Of a stretch of DNA of 64,000 nucleotides, positions 35,246 through 45,733 are shown piece after piece (within the stretch, counting starts at the first letter, position 1; each line of letters starts with the position of its first letter). The DNA is taken from the NCBI RefSeq assembly GCF_030687575.1, contig NZ_CP117439.1:2719501-2783500 (forward strand), read 5' to 3'. The translations under genes and the position numbers were made by a program. The notes beneath the pieces were generated by a model. That model was not told where the DNA came from. It did no database searches and was given only the letters and a program-made list of their open reading frames with translations. The stretch comes from Pseudomonas sp. FP2309. GTDB lineage: Bacteria > Pseudomonadota > Gammaproteobacteria > Pseudomonadales > Pseudomonadaceae.

Positions 35246-38158
35246 ATGAATGGCCACGCACCCACCCTGATTGACGACGACAGCGTGCGAACCCTGGAGA
35301 GCGTCCTTGTGTGCCTGTCGGGCGCTGTGGCCGCCCTGGACCGGGCGGGGCGGGTGGTCACCGGCAATGCGGCGTTCTATCAGCTTCACAGTGGCCCGGG
35401 GGCAGGCGTCGGCGGCGAATTTGTCGCCCGGCTGCGTCCCGAAGACCATTGGCTTTTTTACCTCGCGCTGGAGAAAGCGGCCGGGAATGGTCGCGCATCG
35501 TTCTCGGCAGTGGGCGAGGGTGATGGCCTGCTGGATGTGTCCCTGACGCTGTGGCGCGACGATTATTTTATGGTCGAGGTGGTCGCCCGGCAGGCGCCAT
35601 CGATCCCGCTGCCTGCCGCCGACAGTTATTCGGAGATCCCGCTCAGGTCTATTTTCGACTCTTCCGGCACCGGTTTGGCACTCGTGTCACTCGAGGGGCG
35701 TTGGCTGCGCGCCAACGAGGTCATTTGCACGTTGCTCGGTTACAGCGAAGCGCAGCTGCAACGCACCACGTTCATGGCGCTGACTCACCCGGACGACCAC
35801 GAGGTCGGCAGGCAACTGATCGAGGAATTGAAGTCCGGTGCGCGGGCGGGTGCGACCTTGCACAAACGCTATATTCATCGCGACGGGCGCGTGGTCTGGG
35901 GGCGCCTGACCGTCGGCCTGGTGCGAGATGATCAAGGGCAACCGGCGTGTTTTGTCTCGCAACTGGAAGACATCACCGAGAATTGGCAGCTTCGTGAAAC
36001 ATTGATGGGCAGTGAGCTCAAGTTTCTCACCCTGGCGGAAAACTCCCCGAACATCATTGTCCGTTACGACCGCGAGCTGTTACGCACCTATGTCAACCCG
36101 GCTTACCGGCGCCTGACCGGCAAGTCTAACGACGAGGTGATTGGCCTGTGCCCGGATGGCGAGGCCAGGGACTACGTCAGCCAATTGCGCCGTGTCGTGG
36201 CAACGGGCGAAACGGCGCAGTTCGTGGACAGCTGGGCCGTCGCCAACGGCCTGGGTTATGTGAGCTGTGCGGTCAGCCTGATGGCCGAGCGCAATCAGAG
36301 TGGTGAGGTGGTCGGCGTGCTCTCGCTGGCCCATGACATCACCGAGCTGCGCAGGCAACAGTTGCTGGAAGACGCGCGGCTGGGGATCTTCGAACGCATG
36401 GCGACGGGCGCGTCCCTGGAACAGACGCTGACGCTGCTGGTGGGCTATGTCCAATTGGCCTTGCCCCATCGGTCCTGCCGCGTACAGCTTGTGGAGTCTT
36501 TCGGCACCCGCCTGGCGACAACCGCGACCGCCGTTTCGTCACTGGCAGACGAGGCTTGTGCCCCTTGGTCCGAGCCGATCATGGACCAACAAGGGCAGAT
36601 GTTGGGGGTGTTCGAATTATCGCGATCGCCCGGTTCGGCGGTGGACGACAGCGATGTTCAGCACGTGCGGCAGACCTGTCACATTGCTGCAATCGCGATC
36701 GAGCGCTGGCAGTCGGAGTCCTTGCTGCGCGAACGCGAGCGGCGCTACCGGGACATTTTTGACCATACCCTGGACATGCTTCTGCTGCTGGAGACCACGC
36801 CGTCAGGCGAGGTGCGCTGTGTCGACGCCAACCCGGCCTTGTTACGGGCGCTGGGCAAACCCCACAGGGAGATCATCGGTGCGACGCTGGTAGCGATGTT
36901 CGGTCGGTTGAGCGCGCAAACACTCCAGGCACTGTGCGAGCAGTGCCGGGTGGCCGGCCGTGTGGTGGAGTCGGATGAGGCCATGCTCGTGCGTCGCGAA
37001 GTCCGTACCCTGCACTTCACCCTGGTGCCGGTGGCGGACTCGGGGCGCGCGGTCTCGCGAATCCTGGTGATCAGCCGCGACACAACGCTGCTGACCCGTG
37101 CCCGGCAAAAAGAACTGGAGCGCCAGCACGACATCAATACGCTGGTGGAGAACAGCCCCGACGCGGTCGCCCGGCTGAGCGCGGCAGGTGAAGTGCTCTA
37201 CGTCAATGCGCGGCTGAGAGCCTGGGTAGGCGACGCGTGGCCCGAGCTGATGGGCATGCCCCTGGAATCGGTGGCGCCCCACAATCACCAATCTCAGTTG
37301 TTCCGTGAATTGGTGGCCCAAGTCATTCGTGAAAACAAGGCCACCGAACAGGAGTTTCGGCTCTCGGGACTAAAGACGGCGCCCAAGGTAGTGCTGATCC
37401 ATTTTGTCCCGGAGGTTGATGGCCAGCGGGTGGTCAGCGTGCTGGCGGTGGGCCGGGATATTTCCAAGCTGCGCGCGGCGGAGCGGCGCCTGGCCAATTC
37501 CAACGCGCAGTTGCGCGACCTGTCGACCCGCCGCGAAACGGCACGGGAAGAGGAACGCAAACTGATCGCCCGGGAAATCCACGATGAGCTGGGCCAGCAC
37601 CTCACCGCCTTGCGCATGGGCATCTCGTTATTAAGGTTTCAGTTCGGCGCCACTACACCGGACCTGGCGCCTCAGGTCGAACGCTTGATGGGACTGACCG
37701 ACAAAACGATCCAGGTGGTGCGCAATGTGTCCACCAGCCTGCGCCCATCCGCCTTGAACCTGGGCTTGGTGTCGGGGCTCGAATGGCTGACCACCGAGTT
37801 CGTCACCCTGACCCTGGTGCCGTGCGAGCTGCACCTGCCTTCGATTCCGTTGACGCTGCCCGATACCCACATTACCGCCGCGTTTCGCATCGTTCAGGAG
37901 TCGCTGACCAACATTGCGCGCTACGCCGAAGCCACACAGGTCAGCGTTACCCTGACCCCACAGGACACGCACTGGTTACTGGAGGTGCAGGACAACGGCA
38001 AAGGGTTTGAACCGGATGCCCTCACACGCCAGACCCTGGGCCTGGCCGGCATGCGTGAGCGCGGTGTGATGTTGGGCGGCAAAGTCATTATTTTCAGTCA
38101 CCCCGGACAGGGCACTACGGTCCAGGCGTTTATCCCAATGCATAAGGATACGTATTGA
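35246..38158 (+). CDS. Multi-PAS/GAF sensor histidine kinase (HisKA_3 type)
   Basis: A 970-residue cytoplasmic sensor without clear membrane segments. Order: PAS-like folds near residues 25-110 and 135-255 (RSIFDSSGTGLALVSLEGRW, with a PAC-like QPACFVSQLEDITE), another about 260-370 (YVNPAYRRLTGKSNDEVIGL), a GAF domain about 380-490, further PAS folds about 500-620 and 630-750, then HisKA_3 (EEERKLIAREIHDELGQHL, His779) and an HATPase with VQDNGKGFEPD. Start at ATG 35246 with GAGG upstream; a TTG at 35237 is less likely. Its stop overlaps the response regulator start (TGATG). Lies between the two chemosensory clusters. Signal unknown. Confidence 0.9.
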   Translation: MNGHAPTLIDDDSVRTLESVLVCLSGAVAALDRAGRVVTGNAAFYQLHSGPGAGVGGEFVARLRPEDHWLFYLALEKAAGNGRASFSAVGEGDGLLDVSLTLWRDDYFMVEVVARQAPSIPLPAADSYSEIPLRSIFDSSGTGLALVSLEGRWLRANEVICTLLGYSEAQLQRTTFMALTHPDDHEVGRQLIEELKSGARAGATLHKRYIHRDGRVVWGRLTVGLVRDDQGQPACFVSQLEDITENWQLRETLMGSELKFLTLAENSPNIIVRYDRELLRTYVNPAYRRLTGKSNDEVIGLCPDGEARDYVSQLRRVVATGETAQFVDSWAVANGLGYVSCAVSLMAERNQSGEVVGVLSLAHDITELRRQQLLEDARLGIFERMATGASLEQTLTLLVGYVQLALPHRSCRVQLVESFGTRLATTATAVSSLADEACAPWSEPIMDQQGQMLGVFELSRSPGSAVDDSDVQHVRQTCHIAAIAIERWQSESLLRERERRYRDIFDHTLDMLLLLETTPSGEVRCVDANPALLRALGKPHREIIGATLVAMFGRLSAQTLQALCEQCRVAGRVVESDEAMLVRREVRTLHFTLVPVADSGRAVSRILVISRDTTLLTRARQKELERQHDINTLVENSPDAVARLSAAGEVLYVNARLRAWVGDAWPELMGMPLESVAPHNHQSQLFRELVAQVIRENKATEQEFRLSGLKTAPKVVLIHFVPEVDGQRVVSVLAVGRDISKLRAAERRLANSNAQLRDLSTRRETAREEERKLIAREIHDELGQHLTALRMGISLLRFQFGATTPDLAPQVERLMGLTDKTIQVVRNVSTSLRPSALNLGLVSGLEWLTTEFVTLTLVPCELHLPSIPLTLPDTHITAAFRIVQESLTNIARYAEATQVSVTLTPQDTHWLLEVQDNGKGFEPDALTRQTLGLAGMRERGVMLGGKVIIFSHPGQGTTVQAFIPMHKDTY

Positions 38159-38787
38159 TGATTCGCATGCTGATCGCTGATGACCACACCATCATGCGCG
38201 AAGGACTCAAGCAGCTGTTTACCCTGGTGGCCGACGTGCAGGTGGTGGCCGAAGCCGAGAGCGGCGCGCAGGTGATCGAGCTGTTGCGTGAGGTTGAGAT
38301 CGACCTGTTGCTGCTGGACATGAATATGCCGGGCATCAGTGGTGAGATTCTGATTGCCCGCTTGCACACCCAGTACCCGGATCTGCCGATCCTGGTGTTA
38401 AGCATGCATAACGAAATCCACATCGCCCAACGCGCTTTGCGCGCCGGAGCACTCGGCTATCTGACCAAGGACCGCGATCCCGAAACGTTATTGGCGGCCA
38501 TGCGCCGAGTGGTCAGTGGTCAGCGTTACCTGGACCCTGGTCTGGCTGAGCAGATTGCGCTGCAAAGCAGCGGTTTGAAGCAACAGACCTATGTCGAAAG
38601 CCTGTCTGATCGCGAATTCCAGATCCTGCGCCTGCTGGCGCACGGCATGAGCGTCAACCAGATTGCCGAACAATTGGTCATCAGTAACAAAACCGTGAGT
38701 ACCCACAAGACCCGCCTCATGGAAAAAATGGGCTTCAGCTCGACGGCGGACATCGTGCGCTTTGCCATGACGTTGGGCATTTCCTGA
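38158..38787 (+). CDS. NarL/LuxR-family response regulator
   Basis: A 209-residue regulator. Receiver domain: [20 protein letters not shown], phospho-Asp54 in [12 protein letters not shown], and YLTKDRDPE. LuxR-type DNA-binding domain: [20 protein letters not shown], then [20 protein letters not shown]. It overlaps the kinase gene, its certain partner. The short region downstream has repeated TACCC-type sequences in front of the cluster 2 receptor, a possible binding site. An in-frame TTG at 38155 is not preferred. Confidence 0.93.
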   Translation: MIRMLIADDHTIMREGLKQLFTLVADVQVVAEAESGAQVIELLREVEIDLLLLDMNMPGISGEILIARLHTQYPDLPILVLSMHNEIHIAQRALRAGALGYLTKDRDPETLLAAMRRVVSGQRYLDPGLAEQIALQSSGLKQQTYVESLSDREFQILRLLAHGMSVNQIAEQLVISNKTVSTHKTRLMEKMGFSSTADIVRFAMTLGIS

Positions 38788-38797
38788 TCAGCCGCTT

Positions 38798-38851
38798 GGG
38801 GTAGGGATTTTCCTACCCGGTCTCCCGGTATCCCTACCCCAGAATAGGGAT
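38798..38851. promoter_or_regulatory. Repeated TACCC motifs and inverted repeat ahead of chemosensory cluster 2
   Basis: GGGGTAGGGA (38798-38807) is the exact inverse of TCCCTACCCC (38831-38840). Between them lies TCCTACCC (38811-38818), and after them TAGGGATG (38845-38852), giving four copies of a T(A)CCC/GGGTA-like element in 55 bases. There is no T-run, so it is not a plain terminator. It follows the LuxR-type regulator gene and precedes the next receptor gene, so it is a candidate operator for that regulator. Confidence 0.45.
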
Positions 38852-38950
38852 GCTCTGATGGTGGCGGTGCCATTATTGCGCCAGTATTGCTCCCAAGCCA
38901 TCGCGCTGCCGATCCATCGGCGACGACAGGCGCTGACCGGGAGACAAACC

Positions 38951-40123
38951 GTGAGTGAACAGACCCCAAGCCCTTCGGCCACATTGACGCTGTTTCCGGT
39001 GACGACGGCCGGTCTGCTCGGCAGCCTGGCGGTGGCCTACGGCGACGGTTTCAGCGGCGGGGCGGTCGTGGCGGGGAGCGCGCTGTTCGTGGTATGCGCC
39101 GGGCTGGGCTGGTTCGCCCACCGGCGTTATCAGGGGTACAGCAAGCCGCTGTCGCAACCGCACTACGCCCCGGCAGCCGCGGCCGTCGACGACGGTCTGG
39201 CCGAGGTCTGCACCCATGTGCTGCCTATCTGGTCGAGGCAGATTGAAGCGGCGCGTGAACTCAGTGAAACCTCCATCCTCAAGCTCAGCGAACGCTTCGG
39301 CACGCTGTCATCGGACATCAGTCACAGCGTGTCCAGCCAAGGCGCGCAAGACGCTTCCCGGCAACTGGTGGATTTGCTGGAAGTCGGCCAGCGCGACCTC
39401 AACTCCATCGTCCTGGCCCTGCGCGCTGCGTTGTCCAATAAGGAGAACGAACTCAAGGAAGTTATGCAGCTTTCCGGGTTCACGGAGCAGCTCCAGCAGA
39501 TGGCCACGTTTGTCGGCGACATTGCCAGTCAAACCAACCTATTGGCGCTGAACGCGGCCATTGAAGCGGCGCGTGCCGGAGAGGCCGGCCGCGGGTTTGC
39601 CGTGGTGGCCGATGAGGTGCGCAAGCTGTCGAGTATGTCCGGCGAAACCGGGCGCAAGATCAGTGAGACCGTCAACACCGTCAATGCGGCCATTGCCCGC
39701 ACGGTGCAAATGTCCCGTCACCATGCCGAACAAGACACCCTGACCCTCGCGGACTCGGAGCGGGTGGTGTCGCAGGTCATCGAACATTTTCGCGGTACCG
39801 CCCAGCGCATCGTGGGTAACAGCCATGACCTGCAGCAACAGAACGCCAACGTCGCCAACGAGATTGCCCAGGTGCTGGTCGCCTTGCAGTTTCAGGATCG
39901 TGTCAGCCAGATGCTGGCGCTGATCACCAGCGACCTGGACAAATTACAGCTGCAGTTGAGCGAGCGTCACGCCTCGCGCCTGGACGGACAGGCGTTGGCG
40001 CCGATGGCCAGCGAGCGTTGGCTGCAGGAGCTGTCACGGACCTACACCATGCCCGAGCAACACGCCATCCACGGCGGCAAGACCCACGCCAAGGCTGACG
40101 CCAGCGAAATCACCTTTTTCTAG
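38951..40123 (+). CDS. Atypical chemoreceptor-like protein with CheZ-like motif (cluster 2)
   Basis: A 390-residue paralogue of the first gene of cluster 1. GTG start at 38951 has GGGAGA seven bases upstream; the frame is open to an ATG at 38858, which has no ribosome site. Two membrane segments (about residues 12-30 and 33-52), no ligand or HAMP domain, receptor tip [20 protein letters not shown] ending [18 protein letters not shown], then [11 protein letters not shown] (Asp316, Gln320; D-x3-Q as in CheZ) and the tail SEITFF. Lies 13 bases before cheY of cluster 2. Confidence 0.75.
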   Translation: MSEQTPSPSATLTLFPVTTAGLLGSLAVAYGDGFSGGAVVAGSALFVVCAGLGWFAHRRYQGYSKPLSQPHYAPAAAAVDDGLAEVCTHVLPIWSRQIEAARELSETSILKLSERFGTLSSDISHSVSSQGAQDASRQLVDLLEVGQRDLNSIVLALRAALSNKENELKEVMQLSGFTEQLQQMATFVGDIASQTNLLALNAAIEAARAGEAGRGFAVVADEVRKLSSMSGETGRKISETVNTVNAAIARTVQMSRHHAEQDTLTLADSERVVSQVIEHFRGTAQRIVGNSHDLQQQNANVANEIAQVLVALQFQDRVSQMLALITSDLDKLQLQLSERHASRLDGQALAPMASERWLQELSRTYTMPEQHAIHGGKTHAKADASEITFF

Positions 40124-40136
40124 AGGAGCTTTTCCG

Positions 40137-40505
40137 ATGAGCAAAACCATTCTGATCGTCGACGACTCGGCTTCCATCCGGCAGGTGGTGAGCATCACGC
40201 TCAAGGGCGCGGGTTACGACGTGATTGAGGGCTGTGATGGCCGCGATGCGCTGAGCAAGCTCGATGGTCGAAAAATCCACCTGATTGTCAGTGATGTGAA
40301 CATGCCGAACATGGACGGCCTCAGCTTCGTCAAGGCCGCCAAGCTGTTGCCGGCCTACAAATTCACCCCGGTCATCATGCTGACCACCGAGGCCAGTGAT
40401 GCGATGAAGCAGCAGGGTCAGGCGTCCGGTGCGAAGGCCTGGATGGTCAAGCCGTTTCAGCCCGCGCAAATGCTCACTGCGGTTTCCAAGTTGATCCTGC
40501 CATAG
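40137..40505 (+). CDS. cheY: CheY response regulator (cluster 2)
   Basis: A 122-residue receiver domain, paralogous and equal in length to the cluster 1 CheY. Acid pair in LIVDDSASIRQVV, phospho-Asp53 in VSDVNMPNMDG, Thr in MLTTEASD and Lys in MVKPFQPAQM. Ribosome site GAGG upstream. No output domain. The near identity to the other CheY leaves open cross-talk between the clusters. Confidence 0.93.
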   Translation: MSKTILIVDDSASIRQVVSITLKGAGYDVIEGCDGRDALSKLDGRKIHLIVSDVNMPNMDGLSFVKAAKLLPAYKFTPVIMLTTEASDAMKQQGQASGAKAWMVKPFQPAQMLTAVSKLILP

Positions 40506-40538
40506 CGATGACCAGCGAGCGCTGGCCAGGAGGTTTCC

Positions 40539-40856
40539 ATGAAAAGCACTGCCCCGATGCTGCGCCGAATCCAGGTCATGGAAGGCCCGCTGACGATCTA
40601 CACGGCCACTGAACAAAAAGAAGTGTTGTTGTCGCTGTTTCCCCTGGCCCATGAGGTTGAGTTGGACCTGTCCAATGTCGACGAACTGGACAGCGCCGGC
40701 TTGCAGCTGTTGATCCTGATCAAGCGTGAATCGTTCAAGGAAGGCACCCAGTTGGTGCTCAGCAACCCCAGCGCCACGGTGATCGAAGCCCTGCGGGTGA
40801 GCGGCCTTGATGATTACTTCGCCAACCCCTCGTTCACCGTATCGGTTGGAGCATGA
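40539..40856 (+). CDS. STAS-domain protein (cluster 2), Ser retained
   Basis: A 105-residue STAS domain: RIQVMEGPLTIYTATEQKE, then VELDLSNVDELDSAGLQLLI. The site after Asp is Ser (D-S-A-G), as in phosphorylatable SpoIIAA-type proteins, unlike the Gly in the cluster 1 copy. AGGAGG lies 8 bases upstream. It is placed between cheY and cheA, 4 bases before cheA. Function in the chemosensory system is unknown. Confidence 0.83.
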   Translation: MKSTAPMLRRIQVMEGPLTIYTATEQKEVLLSLFPLAHEVELDLSNVDELDSAGLQLLILIKRESFKEGTQLVLSNPSATVIEALRVSGLDDYFANPSFTVSVGA

Positions 40857-40860
40857 CGGT

Positions 40861-43008
40861 ATGGCCCAGCCCATGAACATGGATGACGTGCTGCAGACGT
40901 TCATCGCCGAGAGCCGCGAACTGCTGTTGCAGATGGAAGATGCGTTGCTGCAGATCGAGCAGTCGCCGCAGGACCTGGACACCATCAACGGCCTGTTTCG
41001 CGTGGCCCACACCATCAAAGGTTCGGCCGGCCTGTTTGGCCTGATGCCTATCGTGGAATTCACCCACGTCGCCGAGAGCGTGCTGGATCGGGTGCGCAGC
41101 CTGGAAGTGCGGGTCGACGAGGCGTTGAGTGCGTTGTTCCTCGACGCCCGTGACCATATCAGCCAACTGATCGACCTGCTGGCCGAGGACGGCCACCTTG
41201 ATCGGCTGGACGAACCGCTGCAGCTACAGGGGCAGCGCCTTGGCGCGCGTCTGGCGCAGTACCTGGACGCGCCGTTAGCGAGCGTGGCCCCCGGCCCTGA
41301 CGATACACCCCCAACGATCGGCCACGAGGCGGGTGCGGGTCACTGGCATCTTTCGCTGCGCTTTGGTCCGGATGTACTGCGCAATGGCATGGACCCTCTG
41401 GCATTTCTGCGCTACCTGGGCACGCTGGGGCAGGTACTGCACACCGTCACCGTGTTCGACGCGTTGCCCTCGTTGCAATCGATGGACCCCGAAACCAACT
41501 ACCTGGGCTTTGAACTGGCGCTGCTCACTGATGCGTCCCGCGAGGTTATCGACGGCGCCTTTGATTTTGTCCGTGATGACGCCCTGGTGCTGATCCTGGC
41601 GCCGCAGGCCAGTGTCCAGGCCTGTCGTGAGCACATTGATGCTCTGCCGCAAGACAATGCCGAGCTGCTGGCGCTGTTGGTGCGCTGCGGCACCCTGACC
41701 GATGCCGAGGTTGCGGCCCTCACCGAGCAGGATGCGCCAACGCCTGGCGACGCACCTGCAGAGCCTGACGGTGCGCAGGACTCATTAGCGCTGTCGACCA
41801 AGGCCAGCAAAGGTGCGACCCACAACGAAGGCAATCTGATTCGGGTGGACGCCGCCAAACTGGATCAACTGATCAACTTGGTCGGCGAGCTGATCATCGC
41901 CGGCGCCGGCGCCAACCTGGTGGCGGTGCGCAGTGGCATCGGCGAGATGATCGAGGCCACCAGCCTCTTATCGCGGCTGGTGGAAGAGGTGCGAGACTCG
42001 GCGCTGACCTTGCGCATGGTGCAGATCGGCGCAACGTTCACGCGTTTCCAGCGCGTGGTGCGCGATGTGTCCAAAGAGCTGGGCAAGGACATCATGCTGC
42101 GCATTGGCGGTGGCGAAACCGAACTGGACAAGACCGTCGTCGAGCGCATTGGCGACCCGTTGACGCACTTGGTGCGCAATGCCATGGACCATGGCATCGA
42201 AGCCGCGTCGACGCGCCTTGAGCGCGGCAAACCGGCCCAGGGCACGGTGCGTCTGAATGCCTACCACGAATCCGGCAGCATCGTGATCGAGGTGTCGGAC
42301 GACGGCGGCGGCCTGGCCAAGGACAAAATCCTGGCCAAGGCCCGCGAGCGCGGCCTGGTGGCGGAGGGGCAGCTACCGGCTGAAAAAGACATCCTTAATC
42401 TGATCTTCGAGCCTGGCTTCTCCACCGCCGACCAGGTCAGCAACCTGTCCGGCCGGGGCGTCGGCATGGACGTGGTCAAGCGCAATATCACCGCGCTGCG
42501 CGGCAGCGTGAGCCTGGAGAGTGAAGAGGGGCAGGGCACCACGGTACGCATTCGCTTGCCGCTGACCCTGGCCATCATCGATGGTTTTTTGATCGGGGTG
42601 GGCAAGGCCTCTTATGTCATTCCGTTGAACATGGTCGAGGAATGCATCGAACTGGCACCTGGGCAGGAGGCCGAGGCCGGCTTTCTGGACTTGCGCGGCG
42701 ATGTGCTGCCGATCGTGCGCCTGCGGGACATGTTTGCCGTGCAAGGGCCGGGCGGCCACCGTGAAAACGTGGTGGTCGTGCGCTACGCCGGTGTGCGTGC
42801 CGGCCTGGTGGTCGACCGCTTGCTGGGGGAGTTCCAAACCGTGATCAAGCCGTTGGGCAAAGTGTTCGGAGACGCCCATGGATTGGGCGGCTTCACCATC
42901 CTGGGGAGCGGGGCCGTGGCTCTGATCCTGGATATTCCAAATCTGTTAGGACTCGTTGCCAAGGAAGCCACCCACCGTTCGATCCCACGTCCTTTACCGA
43001 CTCAATAA
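40861..43008 (+). CDS. cheA: CheA chemotaxis histidine kinase (cluster 2)
   Basis: A 715-residue CheA. Hpt domain with His50 ([15 protein letters not shown]), a linker ([20 protein letters not shown]) shared with the cluster 1 CheA, dimerisation helix ([20 protein letters not shown]), ATPase ([40 protein letters not shown]) and CheW-like domain ([20 protein letters not shown]). Start at ATG 40861, four bases after the STAS stop; upstream codons in the frame overlap the STAS gene and are not used. Confidence 0.95.
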   Translation: MAQPMNMDDVLQTFIAESRELLLQMEDALLQIEQSPQDLDTINGLFRVAHTIKGSAGLFGLMPIVEFTHVAESVLDRVRSLEVRVDEALSALFLDARDHISQLIDLLAEDGHLDRLDEPLQLQGQRLGARLAQYLDAPLASVAPGPDDTPPTIGHEAGAGHWHLSLRFGPDVLRNGMDPLAFLRYLGTLGQVLHTVTVFDALPSLQSMDPETNYLGFELALLTDASREVIDGAFDFVRDDALVLILAPQASVQACREHIDALPQDNAELLALLVRCGTLTDAEVAALTEQDAPTPGDAPAEPDGAQDSLALSTKASKGATHNEGNLIRVDAAKLDQLINLVGELIIAGAGANLVAVRSGIGEMIEATSLLSRLVEEVRDSALTLRMVQIGATFTRFQRVVRDVSKELGKDIMLRIGGGETELDKTVVERIGDPLTHLVRNAMDHGIEAASTRLERGKPAQGTVRLNAYHESGSIVIEVSDDGGGLAKDKILAKARERGLVAEGQLPAEKDILNLIFEPGFSTADQVSNLSGRGVGMDVVKRNITALRGSVSLESEEGQGTTVRIRLPLTLAIIDGFLIGVGKASYVIPLNMVEECIELAPGQEAEAGFLDLRGDVLPIVRLRDMFAVQGPGGHRENVVVVRYAGVRAGLVVDRLLGEFQTVIKPLGKVFGDAHGLGGFTILGSGAVALILDIPNLLGLVAKEATHRSIPRPLPTQ

Positions 43009-43031
43009 AGCGTCATCAGGAGTTCCTCGCC

Positions 43032-45179
43032 ATGACCGTTATCAAAAATATTACGCTGTTGGTTTTCACGGCAATGCTGGGCGTCTTCGTGTTGGGCGGC
43101 ACCAGCTTTTATCTGACCGATGAGATCAATACCAGCGCCAGCTACGCCAGCGTCAACACCGTGCCCAGCTTGCTGGAGGTTGATCGGGCCACCGAGGCCT
43201 TCGCCAGTCTGCATGCCTTGCAATGGCAGCGCCTCGACGGGTCGGATAAAACCACGGTTCCTCCGTACGCCGAGGCGGTGACCCAGCATTTCAGCGCCAT
43301 CGATAAGGCGTTGGAGCGCTACAAGACCGCGCTTATTTCAGACGAGCACGATGCGGCGCTGTTGGGTCAACTGCGCAGCCGGTTCGACGAGTTTTCAAAC
43401 CTGCAGACGCGATTCGACAACGCGATCGGGGCCGGTGATATAGCCGCCGCCCGCACGCTGATCGAGGCCAGCCAGCCATTGCAGACGGCCATTCAGGCGA
43501 CGATCTCCGAGATGCGCCAATACAACCTGGAGCAGGGGCGCAAAGCCCAGATTTTGGCCACCAGCATCGAACAAAAAGCCCGCTACATCATCCTTTCGAT
43601 TGCCGCACTGACGCTGTTGGGCACGGGCCTGATGGGCGCGCTGCTGGCCCGGAACCTCATGCGTCAGCTCGGCGGTGAACCGGCGAATGTTCGTGCCTTT
43701 GCGGCGCGCCTGTCAGCTGGGGACCTGGAGGCCAAAACTACGCTCCGGGCTGGTGACACCACCAGCTTGATGGCCTCGATGCAACAGTTGGGTACAAGCC
43801 TGAATGGACTGATTACGGAAATAAACCGCGTATCCAGTGAGCACGACAAAGGCGAGATCGACGCCCAGATCGATGCCCAACGCTTTCACGGCAGTTACCG
43901 TTCCATGGCCCAGGGTATCAACGACATGGTCAACGGCCACATCTCGGTCAAGAAAAAAGCCATGGCGTGCATCCGCGCCTTTGGCGAAGGGGACCTATCG
44001 GCACCGCTGGAACAGTTCCCCGGAAAGAAAGCTTTTATCAACGAGAACATCGAACAATTGCGTGCCAACGTGCTGGCTCTGGTCGAAGACACACGTCAGA
44101 TCAGCGACAGCGCCATGATCGGCAAACTCGACACCCGCCCGGACGCCTCACGGCATCAAGGCGACTTCCGCCGCATCATCCTGGGCATCAACGGTTCGCT
44201 GGATGCGATCATCGTACCGATCACTGAAGCCATGGACGTGCTGGCGTCGATCTCCAGCGGCGACCTGACCCGGACCATCGTCGGCGACTATCAGGGCAAG
44301 TTCCTCGAGCTGAAAAACTCGGTCAACGGCACCGTGGAAAAACTCTCGGAAATCATCGGCGAAGTCCGCGGTTCGGCTGATTCGCTGTCCAGTGCATCCG
44401 AGGAGATTTCCGCCACCGCCCAGAGCATGGCGCAATCGGCGTCCGAACAGGCGGCGTCGGTGGAGCAGACCTCGGCTTCGATGGAAGAAATGTCAGCGTC
44501 CATTGCGCAAAACACCGAAAACGCCAAGGTGACCGATGGCATGGCCGGCAAGGCCAACAAAGAAGCCTCCGAAGGCGGTCGCGCCGTGAAGGACACCGTG
44601 GCCGCGATGAAAACCATCGCTGAAAAAATCGGCATCGTCGATTCCATCGCTTACCAGACCAATCTGTTGGCGCTCAACGCGGCAATCGAAGCGGCGCGTG
44701 CCGGCGAGCACGGCAAAGGCTTTGCGGTGGTGGCGGCGGAAGTGCGCAAACTGGCCGAACGCAGTCAGATCGCGGCGCAGGAGATCGGCGAGGTCGCCAA
44801 AAACAGCGTGGCCCTGGCGGAACGGGCGGGCAACCTGCTTGATGAAATCGTGCCGTCGATCGCCAAGACCTCTGACCTGGTGCAGGAAATCGCTGCGGCT
44901 TCGGAAGAGCAATCCATCGGTTCCGAGCAAATCAACAGCGCGATGTCGCAAATGAGCCAACTGACTCAGCAAAACGCCTCGGCATCCGAAGAGCTGGCCG
45001 CGACTGCCGAGGAAATGAGCGGGCAGGCCGAGCAGTTGCAGGAGTTGATGGGCTTTTTCACCGTGCAAGGCAAGCGTGCCGGGCGGGCTGCCGCCCTGTC
45101 TGGGGGCAGTCGTACGGCATCCATGGGCGATCATGAACATCGCGCGGTGGAGAGCGGTTTCGTCCGCTTCGGGAGTTGA
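43032..45179 (+). CDS. Methyl-accepting chemotaxis protein with a HAMP array (cluster 2)
   Basis: A 715-residue receptor. TM1 about residues 6-28, a helical periplasmic domain (29-170), TM2 ([20 protein letters not shown]). Next, instead of one HAMP, a run of HAMP-like repeats over about 200 residues ([51 protein letters not shown]). The signalling domain has [19 protein letters not shown]. It ends ESGFVRFGS, close to the EFTRF tail of the cluster 1 receptor. GGAG precedes the ATG. Ligand unknown; the HAMP array suggests signal processing as in Aer2-type receptors. Confidence 0.9.
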   Translation: MTVIKNITLLVFTAMLGVFVLGGTSFYLTDEINTSASYASVNTVPSLLEVDRATEAFASLHALQWQRLDGSDKTTVPPYAEAVTQHFSAIDKALERYKTALISDEHDAALLGQLRSRFDEFSNLQTRFDNAIGAGDIAAARTLIEASQPLQTAIQATISEMRQYNLEQGRKAQILATSIEQKARYIILSIAALTLLGTGLMGALLARNLMRQLGGEPANVRAFAARLSAGDLEAKTTLRAGDTTSLMASMQQLGTSLNGLITEINRVSSEHDKGEIDAQIDAQRFHGSYRSMAQGINDMVNGHISVKKKAMACIRAFGEGDLSAPLEQFPGKKAFINENIEQLRANVLALVEDTRQISDSAMIGKLDTRPDASRHQGDFRRIILGINGSLDAIIVPITEAMDVLASISSGDLTRTIVGDYQGKFLELKNSVNGTVEKLSEIIGEVRGSADSLSSASEEISATAQSMAQSASEQAASVEQTSASMEEMSASIAQNTENAKVTDGMAGKANKEASEGGRAVKDTVAAMKTIAEKIGIVDSIAYQTNLLALNAAIEAARAGEHGKGFAVVAAEVRKLAERSQIAAQEIGEVAKNSVALAERAGNLLDEIVPSIAKTSDLVQEIAAASEEQSIGSEQINSAMSQMSQLTQQNASASEELAATAEEMSGQAEQLQELMGFFTVQGKRAGRAAALSGGSRTASMGDHEHRAVESGFVRFGS

Positions 45180-45182
45180 CCC

Positions 45183-45719
45183 ATGAGTGCCTCAGCCATT
45201 GTGCCAGGCACCAGCGCGTCGGCGCTGCACGCCACTGAGCCGTTGCAGTACCTGACTTTTTCGGCGGCCCAGGAGATGTATGCGGTCAACACGCTGAGCG
45301 TGCGGGAGATCATCGAATACAGCCAGGTTACCAGCGTGCCGATGATGCCGGTGTTCCTGCATGGGGTGATCAATCTTCGCGGCTCGGTGGTGCCGGTGGT
45401 GGACCTCAAGGCGCGGTTCGGCAAGGGCGAGACAGACCTTGGCAGTCGAACGTGCATCGTCATTCTGGAAACGGCCACGCAGGGCGAGTCCCAGGTGCTG
45501 GGCGTCGTGGTGGATTCGGTCAGCGAGGTGATCGAGATTCTCGACATTGATATCAAGCCCGCACCGGCGTTCGGCAACCTGATTCGCACCGACTTCATCA
45601 AGGGTATGACCAAGGTGCGAGGTGCGTTTGTCACGCTGCTGCAAATCGAGCAGGTGTTATGCGTCGATGAAATAGCCGACTTGATGAACGCTCGTTCCGC
45701 GCGCGCGCAAAGCCATTGA
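45183..45719 (+). CDS. cheW: CheW coupling protein, first copy (cluster 2)
   Basis: A 178-residue CheW-like protein: YLTFSAAQEMYAVNTLSVRE, PVFLHGVINLRGSVVPVVDL, LGVVVDSVSEVIEILDIDIK and IEQVLCVDEIADL. It begins 3 bases after the receptor stop and equals the cluster 1 CheW in length. Presence of a second CheW directly after it is the one gene difference between the two clusters. Confidence 0.92.
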   Translation: MSASAIVPGTSASALHATEPLQYLTFSAAQEMYAVNTLSVREIIEYSQVTSVPMMPVFLHGVINLRGSVVPVVDLKARFGKGETDLGSRTCIVILETATQGESQVLGVVVDSVSEVIEILDIDIKPAPAFGNLIRTDFIKGMTKVRGAFVTLLQIEQVLCVDEIADLMNARSARAQSH

Positions 45720-45733
45720 TCCGGAGGTGAACC

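Noticed and set aside
38858..38950. Longer N-terminus for the cluster 2 receptor-like protein
   Set aside because: The ATG at 38858 has no ribosome site, while the GTG at 38951 has GGGAGA at ideal spacing and gives an N-terminus comparable to the cluster 1 paralogue.
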